Below the pieces are notes generated by a model. That model was not told the DNA's origin. It searched no databases and worked only from the letters and a program-made list of their open reading frames with translations. Below are positions 1-7,915 of a stretch of DNA of 57,164 nucleotides, one piece after another. Each line of letters begins with the position of its first letter. Positions within the stretch are counted from its first letter, which is position 1. This DNA is from Vulcanimicrobiia bacterium (GTDB taxonomy: Bacteria > Vulcanimicrobiota > Vulcanimicrobiia > Vulcanimicrobiales > Vulcanimicrobiaceae), in assembly GCA_024281075.1 (NCBI GenBank), contig JAMXLK010000036.1, positions 1 through 57,164 on the forward strand, given 5' to 3'. The translations under genes were made by a program, and so were the position numbers.

Positions 1-269
1 CTTTCGATGACTCGTGAAACCCGTTCGCCTGCCATGAAGTGCAGCTCGCTCGAGCGCCGCAGCGTGCCGCCGGCTGCCGCATAGGTGGCGGAGACCGGGA
101 CGATGAGCTCGTCGGCGCCGTTCGTGCGGGGCGCGGCGCTGACGCAGTAGCTTATGGTCAGCGGCCTGCCCTGAACCGAAAACGTCTCCTGGGTGCAGCC
201 GGGGTCGGCAAGGGCGCCGCGGATCATACCTGCGGCGGCAAGGACGAAGATTGCGAGCGTTCGTGCCAT
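1..269 (-). CDS. Secreted protein of unknown function, 3' end cut off by window edge
   Basis: The reading frame is open from an ATG at 269 down to the window edge, giving 89 residues with no stop. The N terminus looks like a Sec signal peptide: MARTLAIFVLAAAG, then a small-residue stretch ending ALA before DPG. The mature part begins with a short segment containing two cysteines (GCTQE and SYCVS), typical of small exported domains, but I recognise no family. It is divergent from the molybdopterin genes and separated from moaD by about 70 bp. The true length is unknown because the gene runs off the left edge. Signal peptide call is solid; function is open. Confidence 0.6.
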   Translation of the reverse strand, partial: MARTLAIFVLAAAGMIRGALADPGCTQETFSVQGRPLTISYCVSAAPRTNGADELIVPVSATYAAAGGTLRRSSELHFMAGERVSRVIE

Positions 270-337
270 CTCTTAAGGAGTACCGTTCGCGGAATTCGGT
301 ACGAATCGGCGCCGTACCCGTCGAACGGGCCTTCTCG

Positions 338-583
338 ATGATGGTTCGCGTGCTGGCCTTCGCCCGATTGCGTGAGATATTGGGTGCGCCGGAGTCATTG
401 CTGGAGTTGCCCGCAGGGGCGCGGATCGGCGACGTCTGGGCGGTTCTCGCCCGCCAATGCCGGGAATTGGAACGGGAGCGAAGCTCGACGCGCGCCGCAC
501 GCAACGGCTGCATCGTTGCGTTCGACGCCGCGTTGAGCGAAGGCGACGAGGTTGCATTTCTGCCTCCCGTTGGCGGCGGCTGA
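338..583 (+). CDS. moaD: Molybdopterin synthase small subunit MoaD
   Basis: An 81-residue ubiquitin-like sulfur carrier for molybdenum cofactor synthesis. The start MMVRVLAFARLREILG and the C-terminal LPPVGGG are typical; the terminal Gly-Gly is adenylated by a MoeB-type enzyme, thiocarboxylated, and donates sulfur inside the MoaD-MoaE complex. The frame is open further upstream, but the family begins near VRVLAFARL, so I place the start at the ATGATG at 338 (341 is equally possible). No clear Shine-Dalgarno is visible; a short hairpin (317-329) precedes the gene. moaE follows after 5 nt, and a MoeB-like activator lies 1.1 kb downstream. Confidence 0.88.
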   Translation: MMVRVLAFARLREILGAPESLLELPAGARIGDVWAVLARQCRELERERSSTRAARNGCIVAFDAALSEGDEVAFLPPVGGG

Positions 584-588
584 AGAAC

Positions 589-1005
589 GTGTTCGCGATC
601 GTCCGGGATCCCATCGATCCGAATGCGCTGAGGCACGTCGTGCGCTCCGGTGACGGCGGCATCGCGACGTTCCTCGGGATCGTTCGCGAGACGGCCGATG
701 ACGGCAGACGGGTGACCGGCCTCTTTTATGAAGCGTTCGACGCGATGGCGATCCGCGAATTCGAAAAGATCGCCGGCGAAGCGCGCGATCGTTTCGGGGA
801 CGTGACGTTCGCCATCGTGCATCGCGTTGGCGAACTGCGCGTCGGAGAAATTTCGGTCGCGGTGCTCGCGGCTGCGGCACATCGTGCGGCCGCCTTTGAC
901 GCGTGCCGTTACGCGATCGATCAGCTCAAAGCACGCGCCGCGATTTGGAAGCAGGAACGCTACGCCGGCGGCGATGCCGCATGGATAAGCGTGCAGCAGC
1001 GTTGA
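589..1005 (+). CDS. moaE: Molybdopterin synthase large subunit MoaE
   Basis: A 138-residue catalytic subunit of molybdopterin synthase, converting precursor Z to molybdopterin with sulfur from MoaD. Family signatures are the N-terminal GGIATFLGIVRE (normally the region of the FxGxVR motif), FYEAFDAMA and the C-terminal KARAAIWKQERYAGG, which supplies catalytic lysines. The frame is open upstream into a shadow of moaD, but the family start and the 5-nt gap after moaD point to GTG at 589. The 3' end overlaps the next gene by 25 nt, so translation of the two is probably coupled. Confidence 0.9.
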   Translation: MFAIVRDPIDPNALRHVVRSGDGGIATFLGIVRETADDGRRVTGLFYEAFDAMAIREFEKIAGEARDRFGDVTFAIVHRVGELRVGEISVAVLAAAAHRAAAFDACRYAIDQLKARAAIWKQERYAGGDAAWISVQQR

Positions 1006-1724
1006 GCAATGTCGAGCTCTTGCGCGTCGAGGCGCAGCGGAATTCCGTCGCCGTATTGTGGTATCAACCCCGCCGCACGCGCGGCATTTCGATCGTCGCC
1101 GGACACGGTTATTCCTCCAGCAAACACAACCTCGACTTTCTCTGCTCGTTTCTCTCAAGCCACGGCTTCGGCGTTTATAGTCTCGACTTTCCGGGGCACA
1201 AACTCGGTGCGAGCGGCGGAGAGTTGCGCGGAGTGGACGATTGCATCGATGCTATGTCCTCGGTCGTTGCCTTCGCACGCGAGCGCGGCGACGAATCGAC
1301 GTACACGCTGGGTCACAGCATGGGCGGGATGACGGCGATCTTTACCGCCGCGCTGGACGATCGAATCTTGGGAACGATCGCGATCGCGACCGGATACGGA
1401 CGCCCGACGTCGCTCGAGGCGCTGCAAAAGGTCGGCGTCGCCGATTTTCGTGCGTCGTACGTCGCCGGTGTGGCGCTCCCCCAACTCGTCGCGGGCGTAG
1501 ACGCGCGCTACGCGCAGCTGCTTGGGCGGCTCGCCGGACGTCCGTCGTTGTTCGTTGCTGCCAATCGCGATGCGATGGTGAGCCCGCAGAGCGTGCGCGA
1601 ACTCTTCGAGAGGGCACCGGATCCGAAATCATTGGTAACGATCGACAGCGATCACACGTATGCCGGGGAACGTGCGCGCGCCGCGGTGCTGGAGTGGCTC
1701 AATGAGCATCATCCGGCGGTATAG
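981..1724 (+). CDS. Alpha/beta hydrolase (serine hydrolase)
   Basis: A 247-residue alpha/beta-hydrolase-fold protein. It shows the oxyanion segment VAGHGYSSSKHN (about 39-50), the nucleophile elbow GHSMGG with Ser113, an acidic candidate in AANRDAMVS and a catalytic His in SDHTYAG. This layout is that of lysophospholipase or monoacylglycerol-lipase-like esterases; the substrate cannot be told. Start is ATG 981, overlapping moaE; TTG 1002 is an alternative. It overlaps the following MoeB-like gene by 23 nt, so it is transcribed with the cofactor genes, but nothing shows it takes part in that pathway. Confidence 0.8.
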   Translation: MDKRAAALSNVELLRVEAQRNSVAVLWYQPRRTRGISIVAGHGYSSSKHNLDFLCSFLSSHGFGVYSLDFPGHKLGASGGELRGVDDCIDAMSSVVAFARERGDESTYTLGHSMGGMTAIFTAALDDRILGTIAIATGYGRPTSLEALQKVGVADFRASYVAGVALPQLVAGVDARYAQLLGRLAGRPSLFVAANRDAMVSPQSVRELFERAPDPKSLVTIDSDHTYAGERARAAVLEWLNEHHPAV

Positions 1725-2799
1725 CCGCCACTTGCTCATCCCCGAAGTCGGGGTCGCCGGCCAGCAACGGCTCAACGCGGCACGTGCGCTCGTCGTCGGT
1801 GCGGGTGGCCTCGGCTCGCCCGCGCTGCAGTATCTCGCTGCGGCTGGAGTGGGGCGAATCGGCGTCGTGGACGATGACGTCGTCGACGAGACGAACTTGC
1901 AGCGGCAAACGATTTTTGCGTCGGCCGACGTCGGGCGGAAGAAGGCCGATGTCGCCGCGGAACGGCTGCACGCGCTCAACCCGGCGATTGCACTTGACGT
2001 GCTCGCACTGCGCTTCGACGCGAGCAACGCGCGCGAGCTCGTGCGCCTGTACGACGTCGTGCTCGACTGCACCGATCGCTTTCCGACGCGCTATCTGATC
2101 AACGACGCGTGCGTTTTGGAAGGCAAGCCGGACGTGTATGGATCGATCTTCCGCTTCGACGGCCAAGTGAGCGTTTTCCACCAAACGGGCCCGTGCTATC
2201 GCTGCCTCTATCCGGAGCCGCCGCCGGCCGAGAGCCGGCCCACCTGTGCCGAGGGCGGCGTCCTTGGCGCACTGGCGGGAATCGTCGGATCTTGGCAGGC
2301 CAGCGAGGCGCTCAAAACGTTACTCGGTGCGGGCGAGACGCTCCGCGGACGATTGATGCTGGTCGACGCGCTCTACGCCCGCGTTCGTGAGGTGCGCTTC
2401 GATCGCGATCCCGGCTGCGCGGTCTGCGGCGACGCGGCGACGATCGTCGACATCCTGACGGAAACCTATGAGGAGCCTCCACTCGAGTCGCCGGTTGCTG
2501 AGATCGAGGCCGCCGATCTCGAACAAACATTACGCGTAGCGCGGCTGCTCGACGTGCGCGAGCCGCACGAGGCGGTGCTGGGCTCGATCGACGGCGCGAT
2601 CGCCATTCCGGCATCCGAGCTGGAAGCGCGAATGCACGAGCTGGACACGGCGGGTTCCTACGTCGTCGCCTGCCGAGTTGGCGCCAAATCACTCTGGGCA
2701 GCCGCACGTTTGCGCGATGCGGGCTTCGAGCGCATCGTCCACCTGCGCGGCGGTCTGCTCGCCTATGCCGCCCGCCACGCCGAGTTCGAGTTCTTCTAG
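1702..2799 (+). CDS. moeB: MoeB/MoeZ-type sulfur-carrier adenylyltransferase with rhodanese domain
   Basis: A 365-residue E1-like enzyme that adenylates the C-terminal glycine of MoaD-type sulfur carriers and, through its fused rhodanese domain, can pass sulfur to form the thiocarboxylate. Residues 33-40 (GAGGLGSP) are the nucleotide-binding loop; DETNLQRQ is the conserved E1 segment. Zinc ligands are C165/C168 (CYRC) and C239/C242 (CAVC). The rhodanese domain spans about 265-365 with active-site C324 in CRVGAKS. The architecture matches MoeZ/MOCS3. The start at 1702 overlaps the hydrolase by 23 nt. The likely partner is MoaD upstream; ThiS or CysO carriers elsewhere in the genome cannot be excluded. 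Confidence 0.9.
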   Translation: MSIIRRYSRHLLIPEVGVAGQQRLNAARALVVGAGGLGSPALQYLAAAGVGRIGVVDDDVVDETNLQRQTIFASADVGRKKADVAAERLHALNPAIALDVLALRFDASNARELVRLYDVVLDCTDRFPTRYLINDACVLEGKPDVYGSIFRFDGQVSVFHQTGPCYRCLYPEPPPAESRPTCAEGGVLGALAGIVGSWQASEALKTLLGAGETLRGRLMLVDALYARVREVRFDRDPGCAVCGDAATIVDILTETYEEPPLESPVAEIEAADLEQTLRVARLLDVREPHEAVLGSIDGAIAIPASELEARMHELDTAGSYVVACRVGAKSLWAAARLRDAGFERIVHLRGGLLAYAARHAEFEFF

Positions 2800-2800
2800 A

Positions 2801-3193
2801 GTGTTTGTATTGGTAGCCGGTCTCGGCGCAATGATAATTGCCGCGACGATCTTTTTTACGGTTTCAAACTATGCGCGTCTTCCCGCTCGAATGCCGATTC
2901 ATTTCGGGCTCGACGGCAGCGCGAATAGTTTCGGCCCGCGTTGGACCGCATGGCTCTTTGTCGGACTGCAAGTCGTGATTGCTGCCGGTTTTGCAGCGCT
3001 GTACCTGGCGAACGACATTCATATCGGCAGGCTGATTCTCGGCAATGCGGTTGTGGCGGCTCTCGCTTGGGGTCACTATCAGGTTATTACCGCGGCAGTA
3101 AACGGTACGAACCGAATTCAAATGGTGCCATTCTGGACGGGTTTCGTTGCGCTGCTGGTCACCGGAATCGTCGCGGCTGCGGCGACGCGATGA
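2801..3193 (+). CDS. DUF1648-type integral membrane protein
   Basis: About 130 residues with three or four membrane segments (VFVLVAGLGAMIIAATIFF, WLFVGLQVVIAAGFAAL, LILGNAVVAALAW, FVALLVTGIVAAAA). After the first helix comes LPARMPIHFGLDGSANSFGPR, the pattern of DUF1648/SdpI-like proteins. Start is uncertain: GTG 2801, one base after the moeB stop, or ATG 2765 inside moeB, which would add a Ser-rich leader. The stop overlaps the start of the next gene (ATGA). Role unknown; SdpI relatives give immunity to a toxic peptide, but none is evident here. Confidence 0.65.
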   Translation: MFVLVAGLGAMIIAATIFFTVSNYARLPARMPIHFGLDGSANSFGPRWTAWLFVGLQVVIAAGFAALYLANDIHIGRLILGNAVVAALAWGHYQVITAAVNGTNRIQMVPFWTGFVALLVTGIVAAAATR

Positions 3194-4041
3194 AGAAAAA
3201 AGTCTTCGGGGCAACCGGAATCGAGTTGCCCGTCATCGGCCAAGGCACGTGGAACTTGCCCGAAGGCGGCACGAAACTGAAGGAGGCACAGCGGGCGATC
3301 CGGCGCGGCATTGAACTTGGAATGACGCACATCGACACTGCCGAGATGTACGGTGCGGGGCGCGTCGAGGAGCTGCTCGGCGAAACGATCCGTGATCTTC
3401 CGCGCGACCAGCTCTTCATCACCACCAAGGTTCTGCCGAGCAACGCAACCTACAGCGGAACGCTGCGGGCCGCGGAACGCAGCTTGCAGCGGCTCGGGCT
3501 GGAGTATGTCGATCTCTTTCTGCTGCACTGGCCGGGCTCGCATCCGCTTGAAGCGACCATGCGGGCCTTCGACGAACTGGTGAACGCCGGCAAGGCGCGA
3601 TTCGTCGGCGTGAGCAACTTCGAGGCGCGGGAGATGCTCGAGGCGGCTGCATATTTGCGCGGTGCCCGCATCGTCTGTAACCAGGTCCTCTACCATCTTT
3701 GTGAACGCGGAGTCGAGCATGAGGTGCTTCCCGAGGCCAGGCGCTCCGGAATCGCAATCGTGGGCTATACGCCGTTTGGGCGCGGGGCCTATCTGCGCGG
3801 GAGCGCGCCGCGACGCGAAGTACTGGAGCGTATCGCTCGGAAGCATGAAGCAACGGTGGCACAGGTAGCGCTTGCATTCTTGACGCGCGATCCGGCCTTG
3901 TTCACGATTCCGAAAGCCGCCCGCGTGGAACACGTCGAAGAGAATGCCCGTGCGGGAGAACTCGAACTCGACAACCAGGACGTCGCGCAGATCGACGCAG
4001 CTTTTCCACGCGGTGACCGGGGACCGTTGGCAACGCTATGA
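3190..4041 (+). CDS. Aldo/keto reductase
   Basis: A 283-residue NADPH-dependent oxidoreductase of the aldo/keto reductase superfamily, reducing aldehydes or ketones in the cytosol. The full catalytic tetrad is visible: D49 and Y54 in HIDTAEMYG, K80 in FITTKV, H113 in LFLLHWPG. The C-terminal cofactor segment FTIPKAAR is also conserved. It resembles the YeaE/2,5-diketogluconate-reductase-like branch, but the substrate is unknown. ATG 3190 overlaps the previous stop by 4 nt, and its own stop overlaps queG by 4 nt. Confidence 0.88.
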   Translation: MKKKVFGATGIELPVIGQGTWNLPEGGTKLKEAQRAIRRGIELGMTHIDTAEMYGAGRVEELLGETIRDLPRDQLFITTKVLPSNATYSGTLRAAERSLQRLGLEYVDLFLLHWPGSHPLEATMRAFDELVNAGKARFVGVSNFEAREMLEAAAYLRGARIVCNQVLYHLCERGVEHEVLPEARRSGIAIVGYTPFGRGAYLRGSAPRREVLERIARKHEATVAQVALAFLTRDPALFTIPKAARVEHVEENARAGELELDNQDVAQIDAAFPRGDRGPLATL

Positions 4042-5174
4042 CCGCTAAGGACGCGGTCCGGGTCAAGCAGCGCGCGGTCCGGGCCGCAATCGCGGGGGGT
4101 GCCGGGGCGGTACGCGTGGCGTCCGCGAGTCCCGACGAAACGTCGCGCGCTCGCATGGAGGCGGCCTTCGGACGCGGCGACTTCGCGACGTGGCGATACG
4201 ACGGTTCCTATGCACGACGCGCCGCCGACCCTCGTTCGCTGCTGCCCGACGCGCGCAGCGTCATCTGCGTGGCGGTTCCGTATGCAGTCGCGGGCCGCGA
4301 ACGACCCGCGCCCCTGCGCGGACGCGTCTCGAACTACGCGTGGTCGAACGACTATCATCGCCGGTTGAACGCGCTGTTGCGCGCGGTTGCAGCGGAGATC
4401 GACGACGCGGCGGGCGCGCCGGTTACGGCGATTGTCTGCGATACGCGGCCCTTGGCGGAACGCGCGTTTGCCGCGCGCGCCGGACTCGGCTGGATTGGGA
4501 AACACACCAATCTGATCGCACCGCAGTTAGGTTCGTTCGCGTTTTTGGGGGAAATCGTAACGACCATCGATCTGCCGCCCGACGCGCCGCTGCGCAAGAG
4601 CTGTGGAAGTTGTAGACTCTGCGTCGATGCATGCCCAACGGGTGCGTTGCGCGGCGACTATACGATCGATGCGAATCGCTGTATCTCCGACCTCACGCAG
4701 CGCACCGACGCGATACCGCTGGAGATGCGTCCGCTGATCGGCGATTGGGTCTGGGGTTGCGACATCTGTCAACTGGTCTGCCCGCCGACGGCGCGTGCGT
4801 CGCGCAGCGGCGGCTCGGAATGGGCGCCGCTTGACGACGAGTCGGCGCGGCCGCCGCTGGTTGAACTTTTGGGGTTGCGCAGCGGAACGTTCAAGCGCCG
4901 CTATCAGAAAACGGCCATGGGCTGGCGCGGAGCCGCGGTGCTGCGCCGCAATGCCGCCGTCGCGCTCGGCAATGCGCTCGATCGTTCTGCAGTCGGCCCG
5001 CTGACCTCGAGCTTGGAGCGCGATCCGCATCCGATGGTGCGCGGCCATGCGGCCTGGGCACTCGGACGCATCGGCTCGCCGAGCGCCATCGCGGCGCTGC
5101 GGCGGCGGCATGGCGCCGAATCTGAGGTAAGCGTGCGCGACGAAATTACGGCGGCACTCGAGGCGTCCGCATGA
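4038..5174 (+). CDS. queG: Epoxyqueuosine reductase QueG
   Basis: A 378-residue cobalamin- and iron-sulfur-dependent enzyme that reduces epoxyqueuosine to queuosine in tRNA, the last step of the pathway. The catalytic Asp lies in CDTRPLAERAFA (D135), followed by GLGWIGKHT. The two [4Fe-4S] sites use C189/C192/C195/C199 (CGSCRLCVDAC) and C215 plus C241/C244/C248 (CDICQLVC). The C-terminal 100 residues are HEAT-like repeats (DRSAVGPLTSSLERD...MVRGHAAWALGRIG), as in the long QueG form. It overlaps both neighbours by 4 nt. It needs cobalamin; a cobalamin adenosyltransferase sits at 32.4 kb. Confidence 0.93.
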   Translation: MTAKDAVRVKQRAVRAAIAGGAGAVRVASASPDETSRARMEAAFGRGDFATWRYDGSYARRAADPRSLLPDARSVICVAVPYAVAGRERPAPLRGRVSNYAWSNDYHRRLNALLRAVAAEIDDAAGAPVTAIVCDTRPLAERAFAARAGLGWIGKHTNLIAPQLGSFAFLGEIVTTIDLPPDAPLRKSCGSCRLCVDACPTGALRGDYTIDANRCISDLTQRTDAIPLEMRPLIGDWVWGCDICQLVCPPTARASRSGGSEWAPLDDESARPPLVELLGLRSGTFKRRYQKTAMGWRGAAVLRRNAAVALGNALDRSAVGPLTSSLERDPHPMVRGHAAWALGRIGSPSAIAALRRRHGAESEVSVRDEITAALEASA

Positions 5175-5752
5175 TGCTGCTCGCAGTGGCGACCGCCGCC
5201 GCGCTGCTGACGCGCATGCAGGCGGTAAACGCGGACGTGCACTCGCTGAGCGCACAACTCAACGCGCACGTCGTCATGCGCTCCTTTCCATTTTTGACGG
5301 CCGACTTGACCGGCACCTATTACTATAAGGAACCCGACAAGAACAAAGTCGTCTTTACCGGCGGCGTTCCGGTAATCGCACAGCAATTCGACCGGCTCTA
5401 CGCGCACATCGAGGCTCCGTCGCAGTGGGAGCGGCTCAACACCGTGACGCTGCTCGCCGACGACGGTAAGACCGCGCACTTCAAGCTCGTGCCGCGCAAG
5501 CACGGCAACGTCGAGTCGATCGACGCGACGGTCGACGACAAGAGCGCAACCGTAACGTCGATGCGCTGGAACTACGGCAACGGCGGTTATGCCGAAATGA
5601 CGAACCACTACACCACGGTCGACGGACGCCTGCTGATCGGCTCGCAAACCGGGCACGTTCAGGAGCCCGGGTATAGCGGCGACATTACGTCGACGCTCGA
5701 ACGCTACAAAGTCAATCCGCCGCTATCAGATTCTCTCTTCGAAGACCAATGA
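5171..5752 (+). CDS. Exported LolA-like lipoprotein-sorting-type protein
   Basis: 193 residues. A hydrophobic N terminus (MMLLAVATAAALLTRMQAV) suggests a signal peptide or anchor. The body is beta-rich and starts with DVHSLSAQLNAHVVMRSFPFLTADLTGTYYYKEPDK, which resembles the LolA/LppX half-barrel fold often seen in outer-membrane lipoprotein-sorting proteins. I cannot identify a precise family. ATG 5171 overlaps the queG stop and its own stop overlaps moaA (ATGA), so it belongs to the same transcript. The fold is a judgement by eye. Confidence 0.6.
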   Translation: MMLLAVATAAALLTRMQAVNADVHSLSAQLNAHVVMRSFPFLTADLTGTYYYKEPDKNKVVFTGGVPVIAQQFDRLYAHIEAPSQWERLNTVTLLADDGKTAHFKLVPRKHGNVESIDATVDDKSATVTSMRWNYGNGGYAEMTNHYTTVDGRLLIGSQTGHVQEPGYSGDITSTLERYKVNPPLSDSLFEDQ

Positions 5753-6744
5753 ACGCGATCTCACTCGTCGACGGGTTCAATCGTCCGATTACGTATCTGC
5801 GCGTTTCCGTCACCGACAAGTGCAATCTGCGGTGCATTTATTGCATGCCCGAGGGCGGATTGCCATGGCTGCACCGCGACGAAATTCTCAGCTATGAGGA
5901 GATCGCATCGATCGTTGCGGCCGCGTCGTCGGTTGGCGTTCGAACGATTCGGCTTACCGGGGGCGAGCCGCTCGTCCGGCGCAATCTCAGCCGGCTCGTG
6001 GCGGCGATCGCCGACGTTCCCGGCATCGACGACATCGCGCTCTCTACCAACGGCCTGCTGCTGGAGGAGCAGCTCCCGGGGCTCGTTGCGGCCGGTCTGC
6101 GCCGCATCAATCTCTCGCTCGATACCTTGCGCGACGATCGCTTCGAAGCGATCGCGCGCCGCCCGGGGCTGGACGCCGTATTGCGCGCGATCGACGCGGC
6201 AATCGCCGCGGGGCTGACTCCCGTCAAGATCAACTGCGTCGTCATGCGCGGAAAAAATGACGACGAACTCGCCGCATTTGCGGAGCTAACGCGCAGCCGG
6301 CCGATCTACGTGCGCTTCATCGAACTGATGCCGGTGCACGAAAATCTGGGTCTGCAGCGCGATGCCTACATTGCTGCCGGCGAGATGCTCGAGCGAATCG
6401 CGGTGACCGAGGAGCTGCATCCGGTCACCGGTCCGCCCGGGAATGGACCCGCGCGCTATTATGCGTTCGCCGGCGCAGCGGGCGCGATCGGCGTCATCAC
6501 GCCGCTTTCCCACGATTATTGCGAGCGCTGCAATCGGGTTCGGTTGACGGCCGACGGCCGTCTGCGGCTCTGCCTCTTCGGCGATCACTCGCTCGACCTT
6601 CGGTCGCCGCTTCGCAACGGTGCGAGCACGGAGCAGCTCGCCGAGATCTTCCGCACGGCGATGCTGATAAAGCCCGAGCGCCATCATCTGCGTCTGGGGG
6701 AGGCTTCCTCCGCGATGCGGGCCTTCTCCGAAATCGGCGGATAG
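5749..6744 (+). CDS. moaA: GTP 3',8-cyclase MoaA (radical SAM)
   Basis: A 331-residue radical SAM enzyme that starts molybdenum cofactor synthesis by converting GTP to 3',8-cyclo-GTP, the substrate of MoaC. The SAM cluster cysteines C25/C29/C32 lie in TDKCNLRCIYC. The GTP-binding second cluster is in DYCERCNRVRL...LCLF near the C terminus. The protein ends in Gly-Gly, as MoaA does. Length is normal. ATG 5749 overlaps the previous stop by 4 nt. MoaC, MoeA and MogA are not in this window. Confidence 0.95.
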   Translation: MNAISLVDGFNRPITYLRVSVTDKCNLRCIYCMPEGGLPWLHRDEILSYEEIASIVAAASSVGVRTIRLTGGEPLVRRNLSRLVAAIADVPGIDDIALSTNGLLLEEQLPGLVAAGLRRINLSLDTLRDDRFEAIARRPGLDAVLRAIDAAIAAGLTPVKINCVVMRGKNDDELAAFAELTRSRPIYVRFIELMPVHENLGLQRDAYIAAGEMLERIAVTEELHPVTGPPGNGPARYYAFAGAAGAIGVITPLSHDYCERCNRVRLTADGRLRLCLFGDHSLDLRSPLRNGASTEQLAEIFRTAMLIKPERHHLRLGEASSAMRAFSEIGG

Positions 6745-6788
6745 CGCCGTGCGTCACACCGGCGGGTGCAGGGCCGTTGAATAGAGCT

Positions 6789-7328
6789 GTGGAGGCTTGC
6801 CATGAGGCCGAGACAACCGCCCGCGCGCAGGCGCGCACGGAAGCGCTCGTGCTCGAGTACCAGACGAAGCTCGCGCGCTATCTGCGCCGGATGGTCGGTG
6901 ACGCCGAGACGGCGCTCGACCTGACGCAGGAAGTCTTTCTCTCGGCCTATCGCATGCTCTCCGCGGATCCCGCGCGCGAACTCAATGCCGGCTGGCTCTA
7001 TCGCGCGGCGACGAATGCCGGCATTTCATTCTTGCGACGCAAGCGCATTCTGCGGATACTTCCGCTCGACCGCGACGTCGACGGACCGCCCGCATCGCTG
7101 CGAACGTGGAGCGTTGACGAGCGCAGCGCGGCCTCGCTGGATTTGCAGGCGGCGCTCGCGCGCCTCGCCCCCGAGCAATCGGCGGCGCTGCTGCTAACGA
7201 GCTATGCCGGCTATTCGTCGGCCGAAGCTGCGACGATTTTAGGAACGACGCCCGAGGCGGTGCGCCAGCGGGTCTGCCGCGCGATGCGGGTTTTGCGCGG
7301 GGTGATGAAGGAGGGCATAGAGAGTTGA
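6789..7328 (+). CDS. ECF-type RNA polymerase sigma factor
   Basis: About 179 residues with sigma region 2 (VLEYQTKLARYLRRMVGDAETALDLTQEVF, then LSAYR) and region 4 (LARLAPEQSAALLLTSYAGYSSAEAATILG, TTPEAVRQRVCRAMRVLR). It directs RNA polymerase to stress-type promoters. I place the start at GTG 6789; TTG 6777 and GTG 6850 are in frame alternatives. It is 44 nt after moaA and overlaps the anti-sigma gene by 4 nt (TTGA), the usual arrangement for a sigma/anti-sigma pair. The photolyase directly downstream suggests a role in light or oxidative stress, by inference. Confidence 0.85.
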   Translation: MEACHEAETTARAQARTEALVLEYQTKLARYLRRMVGDAETALDLTQEVFLSAYRMLSADPARELNAGWLYRAATNAGISFLRRKRILRILPLDRDVDGPPASLRTWSVDERSAASLDLQAALARLAPEQSAALLLTSYAGYSSAEAATILGTTPEAVRQRVCRAMRVLRGVMKEGIES

Positions 7329-7897
7329 ACGGTCGAGTCGATTGCGCGGACGCGGAACGTCTGGCAGGAACGATCGCCGTGAGCGAGGCCACCGACGCAG
7401 AACGTGATGCGTATCGCGCGCATCTCGCCGGGTGTGGGCGCTGTCTGCGCGATCTGGGCGGCGAACGCGACATCGAACGGGTAATGGGCACGGTCGCGCA
7501 AGCGCGCGACGCGGAGCGTTGGCAGCCGGATCTGCGAGCACTGTCACGACGCAGCGCGCCGGCACGGGCGCCCGTCTGGGCAGCCGCGCTCGCTGCGGGA
7601 ATCGTGATTGCCGTCGGCATTGGGCTCACCGAGCATCAGTTACGGCCGACGGCTGCGACGCCGTCGATCTCCGCGCCGGAAGCGCGCGCGCTCGCAGCAC
7701 TCGGGACGCAAACCATGCCGCAGCGCGAAGGGCGCGCCGAATCGCTGGCAGTGGGAACGGCGGCAACGACGCTTAACCTGCGAATCGACGCCCGCGGCGT
7801 TCCGCTGCAGTGTACGGTCGCGGCGAGTTCGGGCAACCGCGCCAAGGATAGCGCGATATGCCGCGCCGCCATGCGCCGGCGGTATTCCTCGCCGTAA
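7325..7897 (+). CDS. Zinc-type anti-sigma factor, membrane-anchored, with TonB-C-like tail
   Basis: 190 residues starting at TTG 7325. The N terminus has an HxxxCxxC zinc anti-sigma motif (RAHLAGCGRC, His about 36), which binds and inhibits the partner sigma. One membrane helix follows (VWAAALAAGIVIAVGIGL, about 83-100). The outer part ends in a domain like the TonB C-terminal fold (LNLRIDARGVPLQCTVAASS, then NRAKDSAICRAAMRRRYSSP), with two cysteines that could form a disulfide. It lies between the sigma gene and the photolyase. The zinc motif and helix are seen; the tail assignment is tentative. Confidence 0.75.
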   Translation: MNGRVDCADAERLAGTIAVSEATDAERDAYRAHLAGCGRCLRDLGGERDIERVMGTVAQARDAERWQPDLRALSRRSAPARAPVWAAALAAGIVIAVGIGLTEHQLRPTAATPSISAPEARALAALGTQTMPQREGRAESLAVGTAATTLNLRIDARGVPLQCTVAASSGNRAKDSAICRAAMRRRYSSP

Positions 7898-7915
7898 CGC
7901 TGAACGGGGCGCTCC

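Noticed and set aside
270-337. Molybdenum cofactor riboswitch before moaD
   Set aside because: Only about 70 nt are available and just small hairpins are seen; the known motif is longer.
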